Source: Arenibacter troitsensis
GTDB taxonomy: Bacteria > Bacteroidota > Bacteroidia > Flavobacteriales > Flavobacteriaceae
DNA: 64,000 nt
Assembly (NCBI RefSeq): GCF_900177645.1
Contig: NZ_FXAO01000003.1
Location: forward strand, 310,001 to 374,000
Direction of reading: 5' to 3'
Both the position numbers and the translations under genes were made by a program. The notes under the pieces are model-generated. The model did no database searches and had not been told where the DNA came from. It was given only the letters and a program-made list of their open reading frames with translations. Positions 51,139 to 60,920 of this stretch are shown piece after piece (the first letter of the stretch is position 1; each line of letters opens with the position of its first letter).

Positions 51139-51153
51139 CAATACTAAAATAAA

Positions 51154-52344
51154 ATGAAACAAGCATTTATAGTAAAAGCATATAGGACTGCGGTAGGAAA
51201 AGCTCCAAAAGGTGTTTTCCGTTTTAAAAGAACGGATGAACTGGCTGCCGAAACCATAGCGCACATGATGAATGAATTGCCCCAATTGGACAAAAAACGT
51301 ATTGATGACGTTATTGTTGGAAATGCTATGCCCGAGGGTTCCCAAGGTCTCAACATGGCTAGATTAATCTCTTTAATGGGGCTAAATATAGTTGATGTGC
51401 CAGGAGTTACGGTAAATAGATTTTGTTCCTCCGGTATAGAAACTATCGGTATTGCAACCGCCAAAATACAAGCTGGTATGGCCGACTGCATTATTGCTGG
51501 TGGAGCGGAAAGTATGAGTGCGGTTCCCATGACCGGATATAAAACAGAACTCAACTATGACCTGGCAAAGGCCGGACACGAAGATTATTACTGGGGTATG
51601 GGAAATACTGCGGAAGCAGTAGCCAAACAATTTAATGTATCGCGTGAAGATCAGGACGAGTTCGCCTATAATTCGCACATGAAAGCACTTAGGGCCCAAG
51701 GAGAGGATCGTTTTCAAAGTCAGATCGTACCCATTGAAGTGGAACAGACCTACGTTGACGATAACGGAAAGAGGGCAACAAAAAAATACACAGTGACCAA
51801 AGATGAGGGACCTCGTAAAGGAACCAGTAAGGAAGCTTTGGCAGGACTGCGACCGGTTTTCGCGGCAGGGGGAAGTGTTACTGCCGGTAATTCCTCCCAG
51901 ATGAGCGATGGAGCTGCGTTTGTACTGGTCATGAGTGAAGATATGGTGAAAGAGCTAAAATTGGAGCCAATTGCAAGATTGGTCAACTATGCCGCTGCCG
52001 GCGTAGAACCCAGAATCATGGGTATTGGCCCCGTAAAAGCAATTCCAAAGGCATTAAAACAAGCAGGTCTTAAACAGAACGATATTGAATTGATAGAGTT
52101 GAACGAAGCCTTTGCATCGCAATCTTTGGCAGTAATTAGGGAACTAAACCTAAACAATGATATTGTCAATGTAAATGGTGGTGCCATTGCTCTTGGCCAT
52201 CCGTTGGGTTGTACAGGAGCCAAGTTGTCCGTTCAACTTTTTGATGAGATGAGAAAGAGGGATATGAAAGGGAAATACGGCATGGTAACCATGTGCGTAG
52301 GTACAGGTCAGGGAGCAGCGGGGATTTTTGAATTTTTGAACTAA
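51154..52344 (+). CDS. Acetyl-CoA acyltransferase (thiolase)
   Basis: A 396-residue thiolase of the FadA type. The nucleophile Cys is in TVNRFCSSGIETIGIA (about residue 90); the second active-site pieces are NVNGGAIALGHPLGCTGAK (His) and MVTMCVGTGQGAAGIF (Cys). It cleaves 3-ketoacyl-CoA to acetyl-CoA and a shortened acyl-CoA. Third gene of the beta-oxidation operon, separated from fadN by the inserted four-helix-bundle cassette of about 430 bases, so it may rely on readthrough over that cassette. Confidence 0.93.
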   Translation: MKQAFIVKAYRTAVGKAPKGVFRFKRTDELAAETIAHMMNELPQLDKKRIDDVIVGNAMPEGSQGLNMARLISLMGLNIVDVPGVTVNRFCSSGIETIGIATAKIQAGMADCIIAGGAESMSAVPMTGYKTELNYDLAKAGHEDYYWGMGNTAEAVAKQFNVSREDQDEFAYNSHMKALRAQGEDRFQSQIVPIEVEQTYVDDNGKRATKKYTVTKDEGPRKGTSKEALAGLRPVFAAGGSVTAGNSSQMSDGAAFVLVMSEDMVKELKLEPIARLVNYAAAGVEPRIMGIGPVKAIPKALKQAGLKQNDIELIELNEAFASQSLAVIRELNLNNDIVNVNGGAIALGHPLGCTGAKLSVQLFDEMRKRDMKGKYGMVTMCVGTGQGAAGIFEFLN

Positions 52345-52425
52345 AAATACAAGTCTTATATATTGGGGCTAATGTTAGTGCAACATACCCTTTAATGCAT
52401 GTTATAAAACTTAATTACACGAACA

Positions 52426-54234
52426 ATGAGTACAGAAACAACAACTAAAGAGATATTAAGGGGAGGGCAATTCCTTGTAAAGGAAACCAATTGTGAGGAT
52501 ATTTTTACGCCAGAGGATTTTTCCGAAGAGCAAAAAATGATGCGTGATTCCGTTATTGAGTTCAACGATCGGGAGATTGTGGCCAACAGGGATCGGTTTG
52601 AAGCCAAGGATTATGCCCTAACACAGGAGGTAATGACCAAGGCTGGTGAAATGGGCTTCTTGGGTGTTGCCGTACCTGAGGCTTATGGCGGATTGGGAAT
52701 GGGCTTTATATCTACCATGATCGTATGCGAATATATTTCTAGTGGAAGTGGATCATTTAGTACGGCATTTGGTGCACACACCGGTATTGGAACCATGCCC
52801 ATTACCTTGTATGGTACCGAAGCTCAAAAACAAAAATATGTTCCAAAATTGGCCACTGGTGAATGGTTCGGCGCTTACTGCTTAACGGAACCAGGTGCCG
52901 GTAGTGATGCCAATTCGGGCAAAACCACAGCCACCCTTTCCGAAGATGGCAAGAGTTACAAGATCAACGGCCAAAAAATGTGGATTTCCAATGCAGGGTT
53001 CTGCAAATTGTTTATCGTTTTTGCAAGAATAGAAAATGACAAAAATATTACCGGGTTTATTGTTGAAAACAACCCAAGTAACGGAATTACCTTGGGAGAG
53101 GAAGAACATAAATTGGGGATTCGCGCCTCCTCCACCAGACAGGTATTCTTTAACGATACCGTAGTTCCGGTTGAAAATATGCTTTCTGAAAGGGGAAACG
53201 GTTTTAAAATTGCCATGAACGCCCTAAATATTGGACGTATTAAATTAGCGGCCGCTTGTTTGGATTCGCAAAGGCGAATAACCACCAATGCCCTAAAATA
53301 CGCTACGGAACGCAAGCAGTTTAAGACGGCCATAGTAGATTTTGGAGCAATAAAATCAAAATTGGCGGAAATGGCCACAAGTTTGTATGCCGGGGAAGCT
53401 GCATCCTATAGGGCAGCCAAAAACATTGAGGACCGTATTGCTCTGCGTATGGCAGCTGGCAACAGCCATCAAGAAGCCGAACTTAAAGGTGTGGAGGAAT
53501 ATGCCATTGAGTGCTCCATCCTAAAAGTGGCCGTATCCGAAGACGTGCAGAACTGCTCGGACGAGGGGATCCAAATTTTTGGTGGTATGGGCTTCTCGGA
53601 AGAAACCCCAATGGAAGCCGCATGGAGGGATGCACGTATAGCCAGGATTTATGAGGGCACCAATGAAATAAACAGAATGTTGTCTGTTGGCCTGTTAATT
53701 AAAAAAGCTATGAAGGGTCATGTAGACCTACTGGGCCCGGCCACTGCCGTAGGGAATGAATTAATGGGCATCCCCTCTTTTGACATCCCCGACTATTCGG
53801 AATTATTGTCCGAAGAAAAGGAAATGGTTGCAAAACTTAAGAAAGTGTTCTTAATGGTCGCGGGGTCAGCGGTCCAAAAATATGGACCAGCCCTTGATGA
53901 ACATCAAATGCTGCTGCTGGCTGCATCCAATATTTTAATAGAGATTTATTTGGCAGAATCTGCCATTCTAAGGACTGAAAAAAATGCAAAACGTTTTGGG
54001 GAAGCGGCCCAAAAAGAACAAATCGCTATGTCCAAATTGTACCTTTACAATGCAGTGGACACCGTTATAAAAAATGGCAAGGAGGCTATAGTTTCAATGG
54101 CCGAAGGTGATGAGCAACGGATGATGCTTATGGGCCTTAAGCGTTTCACGAAATATACAAACCAACCCAACGTAGTTGAACTGCGAAATATAATTGCCGA
54201 TAAACTCAAGGCTGAAAACAAGTATTGTTTTTAA
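52426..54234 (+). CDS. Acyl-CoA dehydrogenase of the fad operon
   Basis: A 602-residue acyl-CoA dehydrogenase. The N-terminal domain starts FTPEDFSEEQKMMRDSVIEF; the middle domain has YCLTEPGAGSDANS and KMWISNAGFCKLFIVFA; the C-terminal domain has IQIFGGMGFSEETPMEAAWRDARIARIYEGTNEINRMLSVGLL with the catalytic Glu in YEGTNEI; an added helical domain follows (about 430-600). Length and order match very-long-chain enzymes. It catalyses the first, FAD-dependent step of beta-oxidation and completes the operon. Confidence 0.93.
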   Translation: MSTETTTKEILRGGQFLVKETNCEDIFTPEDFSEEQKMMRDSVIEFNDREIVANRDRFEAKDYALTQEVMTKAGEMGFLGVAVPEAYGGLGMGFISTMIVCEYISSGSGSFSTAFGAHTGIGTMPITLYGTEAQKQKYVPKLATGEWFGAYCLTEPGAGSDANSGKTTATLSEDGKSYKINGQKMWISNAGFCKLFIVFARIENDKNITGFIVENNPSNGITLGEEEHKLGIRASSTRQVFFNDTVVPVENMLSERGNGFKIAMNALNIGRIKLAAACLDSQRRITTNALKYATERKQFKTAIVDFGAIKSKLAEMATSLYAGEAASYRAAKNIEDRIALRMAAGNSHQEAELKGVEEYAIECSILKVAVSEDVQNCSDEGIQIFGGMGFSEETPMEAAWRDARIARIYEGTNEINRMLSVGLLIKKAMKGHVDLLGPATAVGNELMGIPSFDIPDYSELLSEEKEMVAKLKKVFLMVAGSAVQKYGPALDEHQMLLLAASNILIEIYLAESAILRTEKNAKRFGEAAQKEQIAMSKLYLYNAVDTVIKNGKEAIVSMAEGDEQRMMLMGLKRFTKYTNQPNVVELRNIIADKLKAENKYCF

Positions 54235-54281
54235 GGAAGATAGACTAACTCAAGCTCATGCTTCGTAATGAAGTAAAACCG

Positions 54282-54310
54282 AAGAACCGCTCTTTATTGG
54301 GCGGTTCTTT
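54282..54310 (+). terminator. Intrinsic terminator of the fad operon
   Basis: AAGAACCGC pairs with GCGGTTCTT around a loop (TCTTTATTGG), then T. It lies 47 bases after the acyl-CoA dehydrogenase stop. Confidence 0.85.
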
Positions 54311-54815
54311 GATTTATAGCAACTTTTTCCCTTCCATTCATAATACTTTCCATCTATGGTCCAATGCCGCTGGTAAATCCTTCCTGCTACTTCCTATATG
54401 TTTCCTATAGCAGTAGAGGCATATTATGGACTTATATATTATAATCAAAAACCAAAAACAACAAGTGTCAAACCACATACATTACAAACCTAAAGCTGAA
54501 TACCAAAGACCATTATAGGTCCATTTTCCGAATTCTTTGTATTTGTACCGTTCAACCAAAATTGGTATGGAGTTAATATTCAATTCATTTGGCACATCAA
54601 ATATTTAGAATTTCCTTAAATTTATGATTATGTGGCAATTAAACGGCTTTTGATAAATTTTAGAGCCTTGTTATAATTATGAATACTATAATGGATTACC
54701 AATAAGCTAGATTAAAATAGCAATAAACCATGGGGCAATATTAAGTGTTTAATTTTATAAATCAGATTAACATAAATATACTTAGCCGGTAGATGATCAA
54801 TTAAAATATACAGTT
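54311..54815. other. Intergenic region, about 500 bases
   Basis: A/T-rich, no gene recognised. One small motif stands out: TTCCTATA occurs twice at 54391 and 54402, one helical turn (11 bases) apart, enclosed by CTGCTA and TAGCAG (54384-54413). The promoter of the receiver gene that follows must lie near the right end, but I see no perfect -7 box. Confidence 0.45.
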
Positions 54816-55253
54816 ATGAATCCTATTAACATTTTTCTAGCAGACGACGATCAAGATGATCGGGAACTTTTTATGGACGCCCTGTCCGAATTACCTATTG
54901 AAACTTCGGTAAAACAATTTGAAAACGGTGTTGATCTAATGGCCGAACTATACTCTGGAAACCCAAAACCAGATACTATTTTTTTAGACCTCCGAATGCC
55001 ACTTATGGACGGCTTTGAATGCCTTACGGATATACGTAACGTCCCCGAATTATCGGAAATTCAGGTTATTATTTATTCCACATCCTATAATGAAAATGAA
55101 GTAGAACAATTGAAAGAGAGTGGGGCAAATCTTTACATAAAGAAACCCAACTCGTACAATCAATTAAAAACCGTCTTATATAAATCCCTAAAACCCTTTC
55201 AAAATACAACCTCAAAAACGAATGGCGATTTAAGTTTTATGGTTATTGTCTAG
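54816..55253 (+). CDS. Receiver-only response regulator, Rcp1-like
   Basis: A 145-residue receiver domain: FLADDDQDDREL acidic pocket with the extra Asp pair typical of Rcp1-like receivers, the phospho-acceptor in IFLDLRMPLMDGF, Ser in IYSTSYNENE and Lys in YIKKPNSY. No output domain. It faces the PAS kinase gene, tail to tail. Rcp1-type regulators often pair with PAS or phytochrome-type kinases, and the kinase opposite is a good candidate partner. Confidence 0.88.
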   Translation: MNPINIFLADDDQDDRELFMDALSELPIETSVKQFENGVDLMAELYSGNPKPDTIFLDLRMPLMDGFECLTDIRNVPELSEIQVIIYSTSYNENEVEQLKESGANLYIKKPNSYNQLKTVLYKSLKPFQNTTSKTNGDLSFMVIV

Positions 55254-55404
55254 AATTGCAACAATTGTACAACTTATTCCTACTGTCTAAACTAATTGCA
55301 TTTGTTAAATTTAAAGGACTCGTATTTAACCCATTCAAAGGAAGATATATTTTAATCCCAGCTGACCCATAGTTTCAGGGTATAAAAGGCGAAAATGGCG
55401 CCTT

Positions 55405-57891
55405 TTAATCCGCCACGGGAAGATATATATGAAAAGTAGCACCCTTGCCCAATTCACCCTGTGCCGTAATAACGCCATGGTGGTTTTCTACGATACGTTT
55501 TATTATGGCGAGTCCTATTCCTGTTCCTGGATATTCTGTCTTTCCATAGAGACGCTGGAACAGTTCAAAAATCTTTTCGCTGTATTTTTGTTCAAAGCCT
55601 ATACCATTGTCCGAAAAAGTGATATGGCAATATTTCGTATTCTCTTGAAAATATTCACCTTCCAATAAATTACCAGGAACATACTCATTTTTTATAGTTA
55701 TGTGCACAGGTTCATCCGGTTTCGCAAACTTTAATGAATTACTTATAAGATTATAGAAAAGCTGCTTAAATTGAAATGGAATTATATTGACCATGCAAGT
55801 ATTATCAGCTTGAATTATGGCATTTTTCTGTAGAAGTTCTTCGCTAAGGTCTTGTTTTACTTGCTCAATGATAAGATTAAGATTAATCCTTTCAAAATCG
55901 CCTTCCAAGTTATGTGTGCGCGAATAGGCCAACAAATCGTCGATCAGCGATTGCATTCGTTCTGCGGACAATTGCATCCTTTTAAATAGATATTTTCCAT
56001 TTTCGGATAGGGTATCATGGTCCTTTTCGATTATTCTGGATGCAAAGGTTTGAATTTTTCTTAATGGCTCCTGTAAATCATGGCTAGATATGTACGCAAA
56101 GGATTGGAGTTCCTTGTTCATTTTTTGCAGTTCAATGTTCTTTAGTTCCAGCTCGGCCTGCTTTTCCTTAAGTGCATCATCCGATTCCTTCTTTACCGTT
56201 AGGTCGTGCGTTACTTTTGAATATCCTATTACCTCATTTATTTCGTTATGCACGGCAGTGATTACCACACTTGCCCAGAACAAAGTTCCATCCTTTCTTA
56301 CCCGCCATCCTTCCTGCAATGCTTTGCCTTTTTTGGCTGCCAAACCCAATAACCTTTTGGGAAGACCGCTTTTTCTGTCATCCTCCGTGTAAAAATTGGA
56401 GAAATTCTTTCCTATGATCTCATCTGCCCTGTAGCCCTTAATTTTTTCTGCTCCCGTATTCCAATTCACTACAATTCCCTCCGGATTCAGGTAAAGGATG
56501 GCGTAGTCCTGCACTTCTTCTACCATTAGATGATAGCGCTGTTCGCTTTTTTTAAGTGACTCGTACAATTCTAACAGCTCTGCAGTACGTTCCTGCACTT
56601 GTTTTTCCAATTCATCAAGGAAAACCTTTTGTTCCTGTATGTCGGTACTGCTTCCCACCCACATTTGTATAATGCCTTCATCATTATATTGTGGCTTTGC
56701 ACGGCTCAACTGCCATCGATATTCACCGTCATGTCTTCTAAAGCGATGCTCCAATAAAAAGTCTTTTCCAGTTGCGATGGAATCCTCCCAAGCCCTAAAG
56801 TTATTTTTCCTATCGCCCGGATGTACCATCTGCAACCATCCTTTATTGATTAATTGATCCTGTGACAATCCGGAAAATTCAAAAACCGATTGGTTAAAGT
56901 AGTTCAAATTGCCTTCGGGATTTGCAGTCCACACAAACTGTGGAAGTGAGTCGGCCAGTAGTCTGAATTTTTTTTCACTTTCTTCTATACCCTTGCGGGA
57001 AATTACCTGATCCGTAACTTCTATACCCAAGGCCATTATCCCTTCAATATTCCCGGAAAGATCTAAAAGTGGTTCGAAACTAAAGTTTAGATAGGCCATA
57101 TTCAAATTTCCCTTCCTCATGATTTGCACCGGAAATTCCGAAGTAGAAAAAGTTTTGCCAGTATTGTAAACGTCGTCCAACAACTCTTTAATACCTTGCG
57201 ACTTAAGTTCTGGCATTGCTTCCAAAATTGGTTGTCCTAATACCTCATCCTCCCTTCTACCCCACATTTGCAATGCAAGAGAGTTGGCCAGTTCTGTAAC
57301 ATGGTCCTTCCCCTGAAATATAGCTATGGATACGGGAGCCTGGGCAATCATGGTGCGAAGCCTACGTTCACTTTCCTGTAATTCTCTTTTCGTAATTACG
57401 GTTTCGGTAGTCTCCGTACAGGTTACAACTACACCGTTTACATTGCCATTATCATCAAAAGCAGCACTGTAGCAGAATGTCCAATAAATATCCTCCATCC
57501 TCCCATTTCGATAAAATGGTACCAATTGGTCACTATATGAAACAGGTTTGGCGGTAGTGACTACTTCCTTGATCAAGGGACCAATAAAATCCCATATTTC
57601 CGGCCAAACTTCTTTGCCCCTTTTTCCTATTGCCGGATGTTTTCCCTCTTTCCCTAAACTTGGTCTATACGCATCATTATAAAAGCAAATTAGCTCATCG
57701 CCCCAAAAAAGGAACATAGGATAGGATGAGTGTAAAATTATGGCCAGGGTAGTTCGTAGACTTACAGGCCAATTCTCGATAGGCCCCAGGCTTGAATTAT
57801 CCCAGTCCATCTCCCTAATAAGCATGCCCATTTGGCCACTATTCTCAAGAAACGAGAGATTATTTGCTTTATGGGCGGAATTCAATTTCAT
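55405..57891 (-). CDS. Multi-PAS sensor histidine kinase
   Basis: About 828 residues, soluble. Four PAS-like domains in a row (roughly 30-160, 175-300, 305-425, 455-580) include ESEKKFRLLADSLPQFVWTANPEGNLNYFN and a clear PAC segment (EHRFRRHDGEYRWQLSRAKPQYN). HisKA has the H-box SSHDLQEPLRKIQTF (about 645) and the HATPase domain has NLISNSLKFA, FSDNGIGFEQ and GTGIGLAIIKRIVENHHG. Such kinases commonly sense light, redox or small ligands. The receiver gene upstream ends within this region: a TTG start at 57900 would overlap it by four bases, the ATG at 57891 would start just after it. Confidence 0.9.
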   Translation of the reverse strand: MKLNSAHKANNLSFLENSGQMGMLIREMDWDNSSLGPIENWPVSLRTTLAIILHSSYPMFLFWGDELICFYNDAYRPSLGKEGKHPAIGKRGKEVWPEIWDFIGPLIKEVVTTAKPVSYSDQLVPFYRNGRMEDIYWTFCYSAAFDDNGNVNGVVVTCTETTETVITKRELQESERRLRTMIAQAPVSIAIFQGKDHVTELANSLALQMWGRREDEVLGQPILEAMPELKSQGIKELLDDVYNTGKTFSTSEFPVQIMRKGNLNMAYLNFSFEPLLDLSGNIEGIMALGIEVTDQVISRKGIEESEKKFRLLADSLPQFVWTANPEGNLNYFNQSVFEFSGLSQDQLINKGWLQMVHPGDRKNNFRAWEDSIATGKDFLLEHRFRRHDGEYRWQLSRAKPQYNDEGIIQMWVGSSTDIQEQKVFLDELEKQVQERTAELLELYESLKKSEQRYHLMVEEVQDYAILYLNPEGIVVNWNTGAEKIKGYRADEIIGKNFSNFYTEDDRKSGLPKRLLGLAAKKGKALQEGWRVRKDGTLFWASVVITAVHNEINEVIGYSKVTHDLTVKKESDDALKEKQAELELKNIELQKMNKELQSFAYISSHDLQEPLRKIQTFASRIIEKDHDTLSENGKYLFKRMQLSAERMQSLIDDLLAYSRTHNLEGDFERINLNLIIEQVKQDLSEELLQKNAIIQADNTCMVNIIPFQFKQLFYNLISNSLKFAKPDEPVHITIKNEYVPGNLLEGEYFQENTKYCHITFSDNGIGFEQKYSEKIFELFQRLYGKTEYPGTGIGLAIIKRIVENHHGVITAQGELGKGATFHIYLPVAD

Positions 57892-57896
57892 ATACT

Positions 57897-58334
57897 TCAA
57901 GGTTGTATTACAAATTCTTCTCTGGTTGAGGGTAATACATCTTTTTGTAGGATAAGATCAATGGTCCTACGAATTACAGATTTGAGATTGGAGAAATCCG
58001 CTGGTTTGCGAATATAGTAATGCGCCCCTTCGCCATACAATTGGTCCATGACATCAATATTGGAGGAGGTGGAATAAATTATTACAGGCAAATGCTTAAA
58101 TTTTACATTTTGCTTTATTTCCGATAAACACTCCGCCCCCGATTTTCGGGGCATATTCAGATCCAAGAAGAGCATTTGTGGCAGATTGAGCAAATTGTTT
58201 TCAAGAAAATTCATCAGCTCTACCCCATTGTTAACCGTTTTCAAAGTTGCACACAATGAAAGCTCCTCCAAAGCTTCCCTGAAAAACATGCAATCATCTT
58301 CATCATCGTCTGCTAGAAGTATTTGAAAATCCAT
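57897..58334 (-). CDS. Receiver-only response regulator partnered with the PAS kinase
   Basis: About 145 residues, one CheY-like receiver of the Rcp1 type: ILLADDDEDDCMFF, the phospho-acceptor in LFLDLNMPRKSG, Ser in IYSTSSNID and Lys in YIRKPADF. It lies just upstream of the PAS kinase on the same strand, so the two are cotranscribed. A GTG three codons earlier (58343) is an alternative start. No output domain, so signalling must pass by contact or relay. Confidence 0.9.
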   Translation of the reverse strand: MDFQILLADDDEDDCMFFREALEELSLCATLKTVNNGVELMNFLENNLLNLPQMLFLDLNMPRKSGAECLSEIKQNVKFKHLPVIIYSTSSNIDVMDQLYGEGAHYYIRKPADFSNLKSVIRRTIDLILQKDVLPSTREEFVIQP

Positions 58335-58632
58335 ATTGGTCACGTCCTGTTGGTTTAGATACTGTAATTTACGATTGCCCCGTTAATTCCATTTACGTAA
58401 AAATAAACAAAAATAAATGCCAATTGAATTTCCACGAGTATTGTTTATAACGGGCATATTTTTTATTACTAGCTGTTATAATATACAGGACCATTTGGTA
58501 ATACTATTATTTTTGGCTTATCTTCCTTGCGTATCTACGGAAAGGCTTATACCTTTAAAAACAAATGTGTGCTTAACACGAGTTTTTATTAGTTATGGCA
58601 TTGCCAAGCACCACTGTACTTTAAAATGCCAT

Positions 58633-59133
58633 ATGATTAATTCCAAAGCCAAAAACCTAACATCCAAAAGCCTTATTTTTACGCTTTCCACAATTCACGC
58701 CCTTTTTACCTTTGGAGCATTGCTTTTTACCATTATCGTTTTTATTATAGCCGATAAGGTTGTCCTAGAGTTCGCTAAAGATAAAAGCATTTTTGTTTAC
58801 ATAGTGCCCATAGTTTCCATGATCAGTTATTTTGGAAGCAATTTTTTCTTCAATAAACAGCTGGCCAACATAGTCCAAAGCAAATCATTAAAGGATAAAT
58901 TGGGGCCATATTTACAGGCATGCGTGGTAAGATTTACATTTTTAGAAGGTGCGGCAATATTGAGTACCATTGCCTATAATTTAAATAACCATATTTTTTA
59001 TCTGGTTATTTCCTTATTTTTAATTCTTTATCTTTTTAAGCTGAGACCTACCAAGAAAAAGGTGATGAGCGATTTGAAATTAACCTTGGCAGACCAACAG
59101 TTTTTCCAAAAAGAGCATTGGAAATCCAATTAA
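58633..59133 (+). CDS. Small membrane protein of unknown function
   Basis: A 166-residue protein with four predicted membrane helices (about 13-40, 50-70, 95-115, 120-140) and a charged C-terminal tail (KLRPTKKKVMSDLKLTLADQQFF). The start MINSKAKNL precedes the first helix; an earlier in-frame start would add about 70 residues that look like noise. It lies 43 bases before the carotenoid-isomerase-like gene and may be cotranscribed with it. Function unknown. Confidence 0.75.
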   Translation: MINSKAKNLTSKSLIFTLSTIHALFTFGALLFTIIVFIIADKVVLEFAKDKSIFVYIVPIVSMISYFGSNFFFNKQLANIVQSKSLKDKLGPYLQACVVRFTFLEGAAILSTIAYNLNNHIFYLVISLFLILYLFKLRPTKKKVMSDLKLTLADQQFFQKEHWKSN

Positions 59134-59176
59134 AATTAATCATTACCAGCAACTTGGCATAAGCTACACCCATACA

Positions 59177-60880
59177 ATGGACACCAAAAACAAAATAAAG
59201 AAACACATAGATACGATTATTATCGGTTCTGGGGCCGGCGGATTGTCTGCCGCCATTTGTCTGTCCAAAGCAGGTCAGCGGGTAATGGTATTGGAACAAC
59301 ACGATGTCCCTGGCGGCTGGTGCCACAGCTTCTATCTAAACGGCCATCGTTTTTCTCCGGGAGTACACTATATTGGTCTGCTAGGGGAAGGAGAATCTAC
59401 AAGAGCCCTTTATGAAGGATTGGGGGTAGCCAATAATCTGGTGTTTTTTAGAATGAACCCCAAGGGCTATGAACACTGTTATATCGGAAAAGAAAGAATT
59501 GACCTACCAGGCAATTTTAACGATTTAAACACTACTCTAGCAAAAAGGTTTCCCAAGGAAAAAAAACGAATCGAACATTATTTAAAGCTGGTCAGGAATG
59601 TTTCCCGACAAATACAACTGATCCCTAAGATGAGTGGTTTTTGGGACAATATTACCATCCCCTTTAGAACCAAACACATGGGCAAGTATGCGCTGTTCAG
59701 CTTAAAGCGTGTTGTTAACTGGCATATAAAAGACCCCTTACTGCAAAAAGTACTCAATATACAATGGGGAGATCACGGTTTGGCTCCTGCGCAGGCGAGT
59801 TTCCCCTTACATTGTGCCGTTATGGACCATTATTTTAGCGGGGGATATTATCCTATGGGTGGTGGAGCGGCCATTGTAAAGGCAATGACCAACGCCTTAC
59901 AAAAGAATGGTGGTACCATACGCACAAGAACAGCTGTAAAAAGTATTATTTTGGAAGGCGATAAAAAGAGAAAAGCCATTGGGGTAGAATTGGAAAATGG
60001 CGAAAAAATATATGCTTCCCGGATTATTTCCAATGCCGATCCAGGGATTACCTATTTGAACTTGGTGAAAGAACAAAATCTAAGTGCCAAACTTCTTAAA
60101 AAACTAAAAAAAACCAAGTATTCCTGCAGTTCCCTAATGCTTTTTCTAAGCGTTGCCATGGATGTTCGAAAATTAGGCATGGACTCCGGAAATATATGGA
60201 TGATGGATAACAGGGATATGGACGGGATTTATGAAGAGATGAATGCCGTGGATATCACTTCTGGGGATGTGTTTCCTGGTTTGTTCATTAGCTGTACCAC
60301 TCTAAAGGATCCGACGAGTTTCGATGGAAAACACCATTCCCTTGAAGTCATTACGTATATCAATCCAGATTCATTCCATAAATTTAACAAAGAGAACAAA
60401 GAGCGTTCAAAGGAATATTTGGAATTTAAGGAAATATTGACCAATAAAATGATAAATACCTTGGAACGTGCCCTGCCCGGTATTAGAGACCATATAGTAC
60501 ATAAGGAATTGGGTACTCCCATGACCAACAAACACTATTTAAATGCTACCAACGGCAGTGTATACGGCACAGAAAAGAGTTTTGGACAGATAGGCCCCTT
60601 TGCGTTTAGGGCCAAGAGCGAAATAGAGAATCTGTATATGTGCGGGGCAAGTATTCAATCGCATGGCGTGGCAGGTGCTAGTTACTCCGGAGTTCAGACA
60701 GCGGCCCTTATTTTAAATTGCAAACAACACGATTTAATAAAACCAGACTTATTACAGAATATCAGAATCTTTGAGGCCGAAGACGATTCCGCTTATACGC
60801 CAGATATTACACAAAAAATAAATTTGAGAAAAGCGAGATTGATCACAAATGAAAAAAAATCAATAAAATCCAGTAACTAA
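59177..60880 (+). CDS. FAD-dependent carotenoid isomerase/retinol saturase-like oxidoreductase
   Basis: A 567-residue flavoprotein of the phytoene desaturase-like superfamily. It starts with the dinucleotide motif TIIIGSGAGGLSAAICLSKAG and VLEQHDVPGGWCHSF, contains GGGAAIVKAMTNALQKNGG and RIISNADPGITYLNL, and ends with NLYMCGASIQSHGVAGASYSGVQTAALIL. These features match all-trans-retinol 13,14-reductase and CrtISO-like enzymes, which isomerise or reduce polyenes. No other carotenoid genes are in the window, so the substrate is open; a flexirubin- or carotenoid-type pigment is only a guess. Confidence 0.88.
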   Translation: MDTKNKIKKHIDTIIIGSGAGGLSAAICLSKAGQRVMVLEQHDVPGGWCHSFYLNGHRFSPGVHYIGLLGEGESTRALYEGLGVANNLVFFRMNPKGYEHCYIGKERIDLPGNFNDLNTTLAKRFPKEKKRIEHYLKLVRNVSRQIQLIPKMSGFWDNITIPFRTKHMGKYALFSLKRVVNWHIKDPLLQKVLNIQWGDHGLAPAQASFPLHCAVMDHYFSGGYYPMGGGAAIVKAMTNALQKNGGTIRTRTAVKSIILEGDKKRKAIGVELENGEKIYASRIISNADPGITYLNLVKEQNLSAKLLKKLKKTKYSCSSLMLFLSVAMDVRKLGMDSGNIWMMDNRDMDGIYEEMNAVDITSGDVFPGLFISCTTLKDPTSFDGKHHSLEVITYINPDSFHKFNKENKERSKEYLEFKEILTNKMINTLERALPGIRDHIVHKELGTPMTNKHYLNATNGSVYGTEKSFGQIGPFAFRAKSEIENLYMCGASIQSHGVAGASYSGVQTAALILNCKQHDLIKPDLLQNIRIFEAEDDSAYTPDITQKINLRKARLITNEKKSIKSSN

Positions 60881-60920
60881 CATCAGTATTAATGTTTTTT
60901 TTAATTATTACTTTACCAAT

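Noticed and set aside
58417..58632. N-terminal extension of the small membrane protein by about 70 residues
   Set aside because: The extension is rich in Cys and His, resembles translated noncoding DNA, and the ATG at 58633 directly precedes the first membrane helix.
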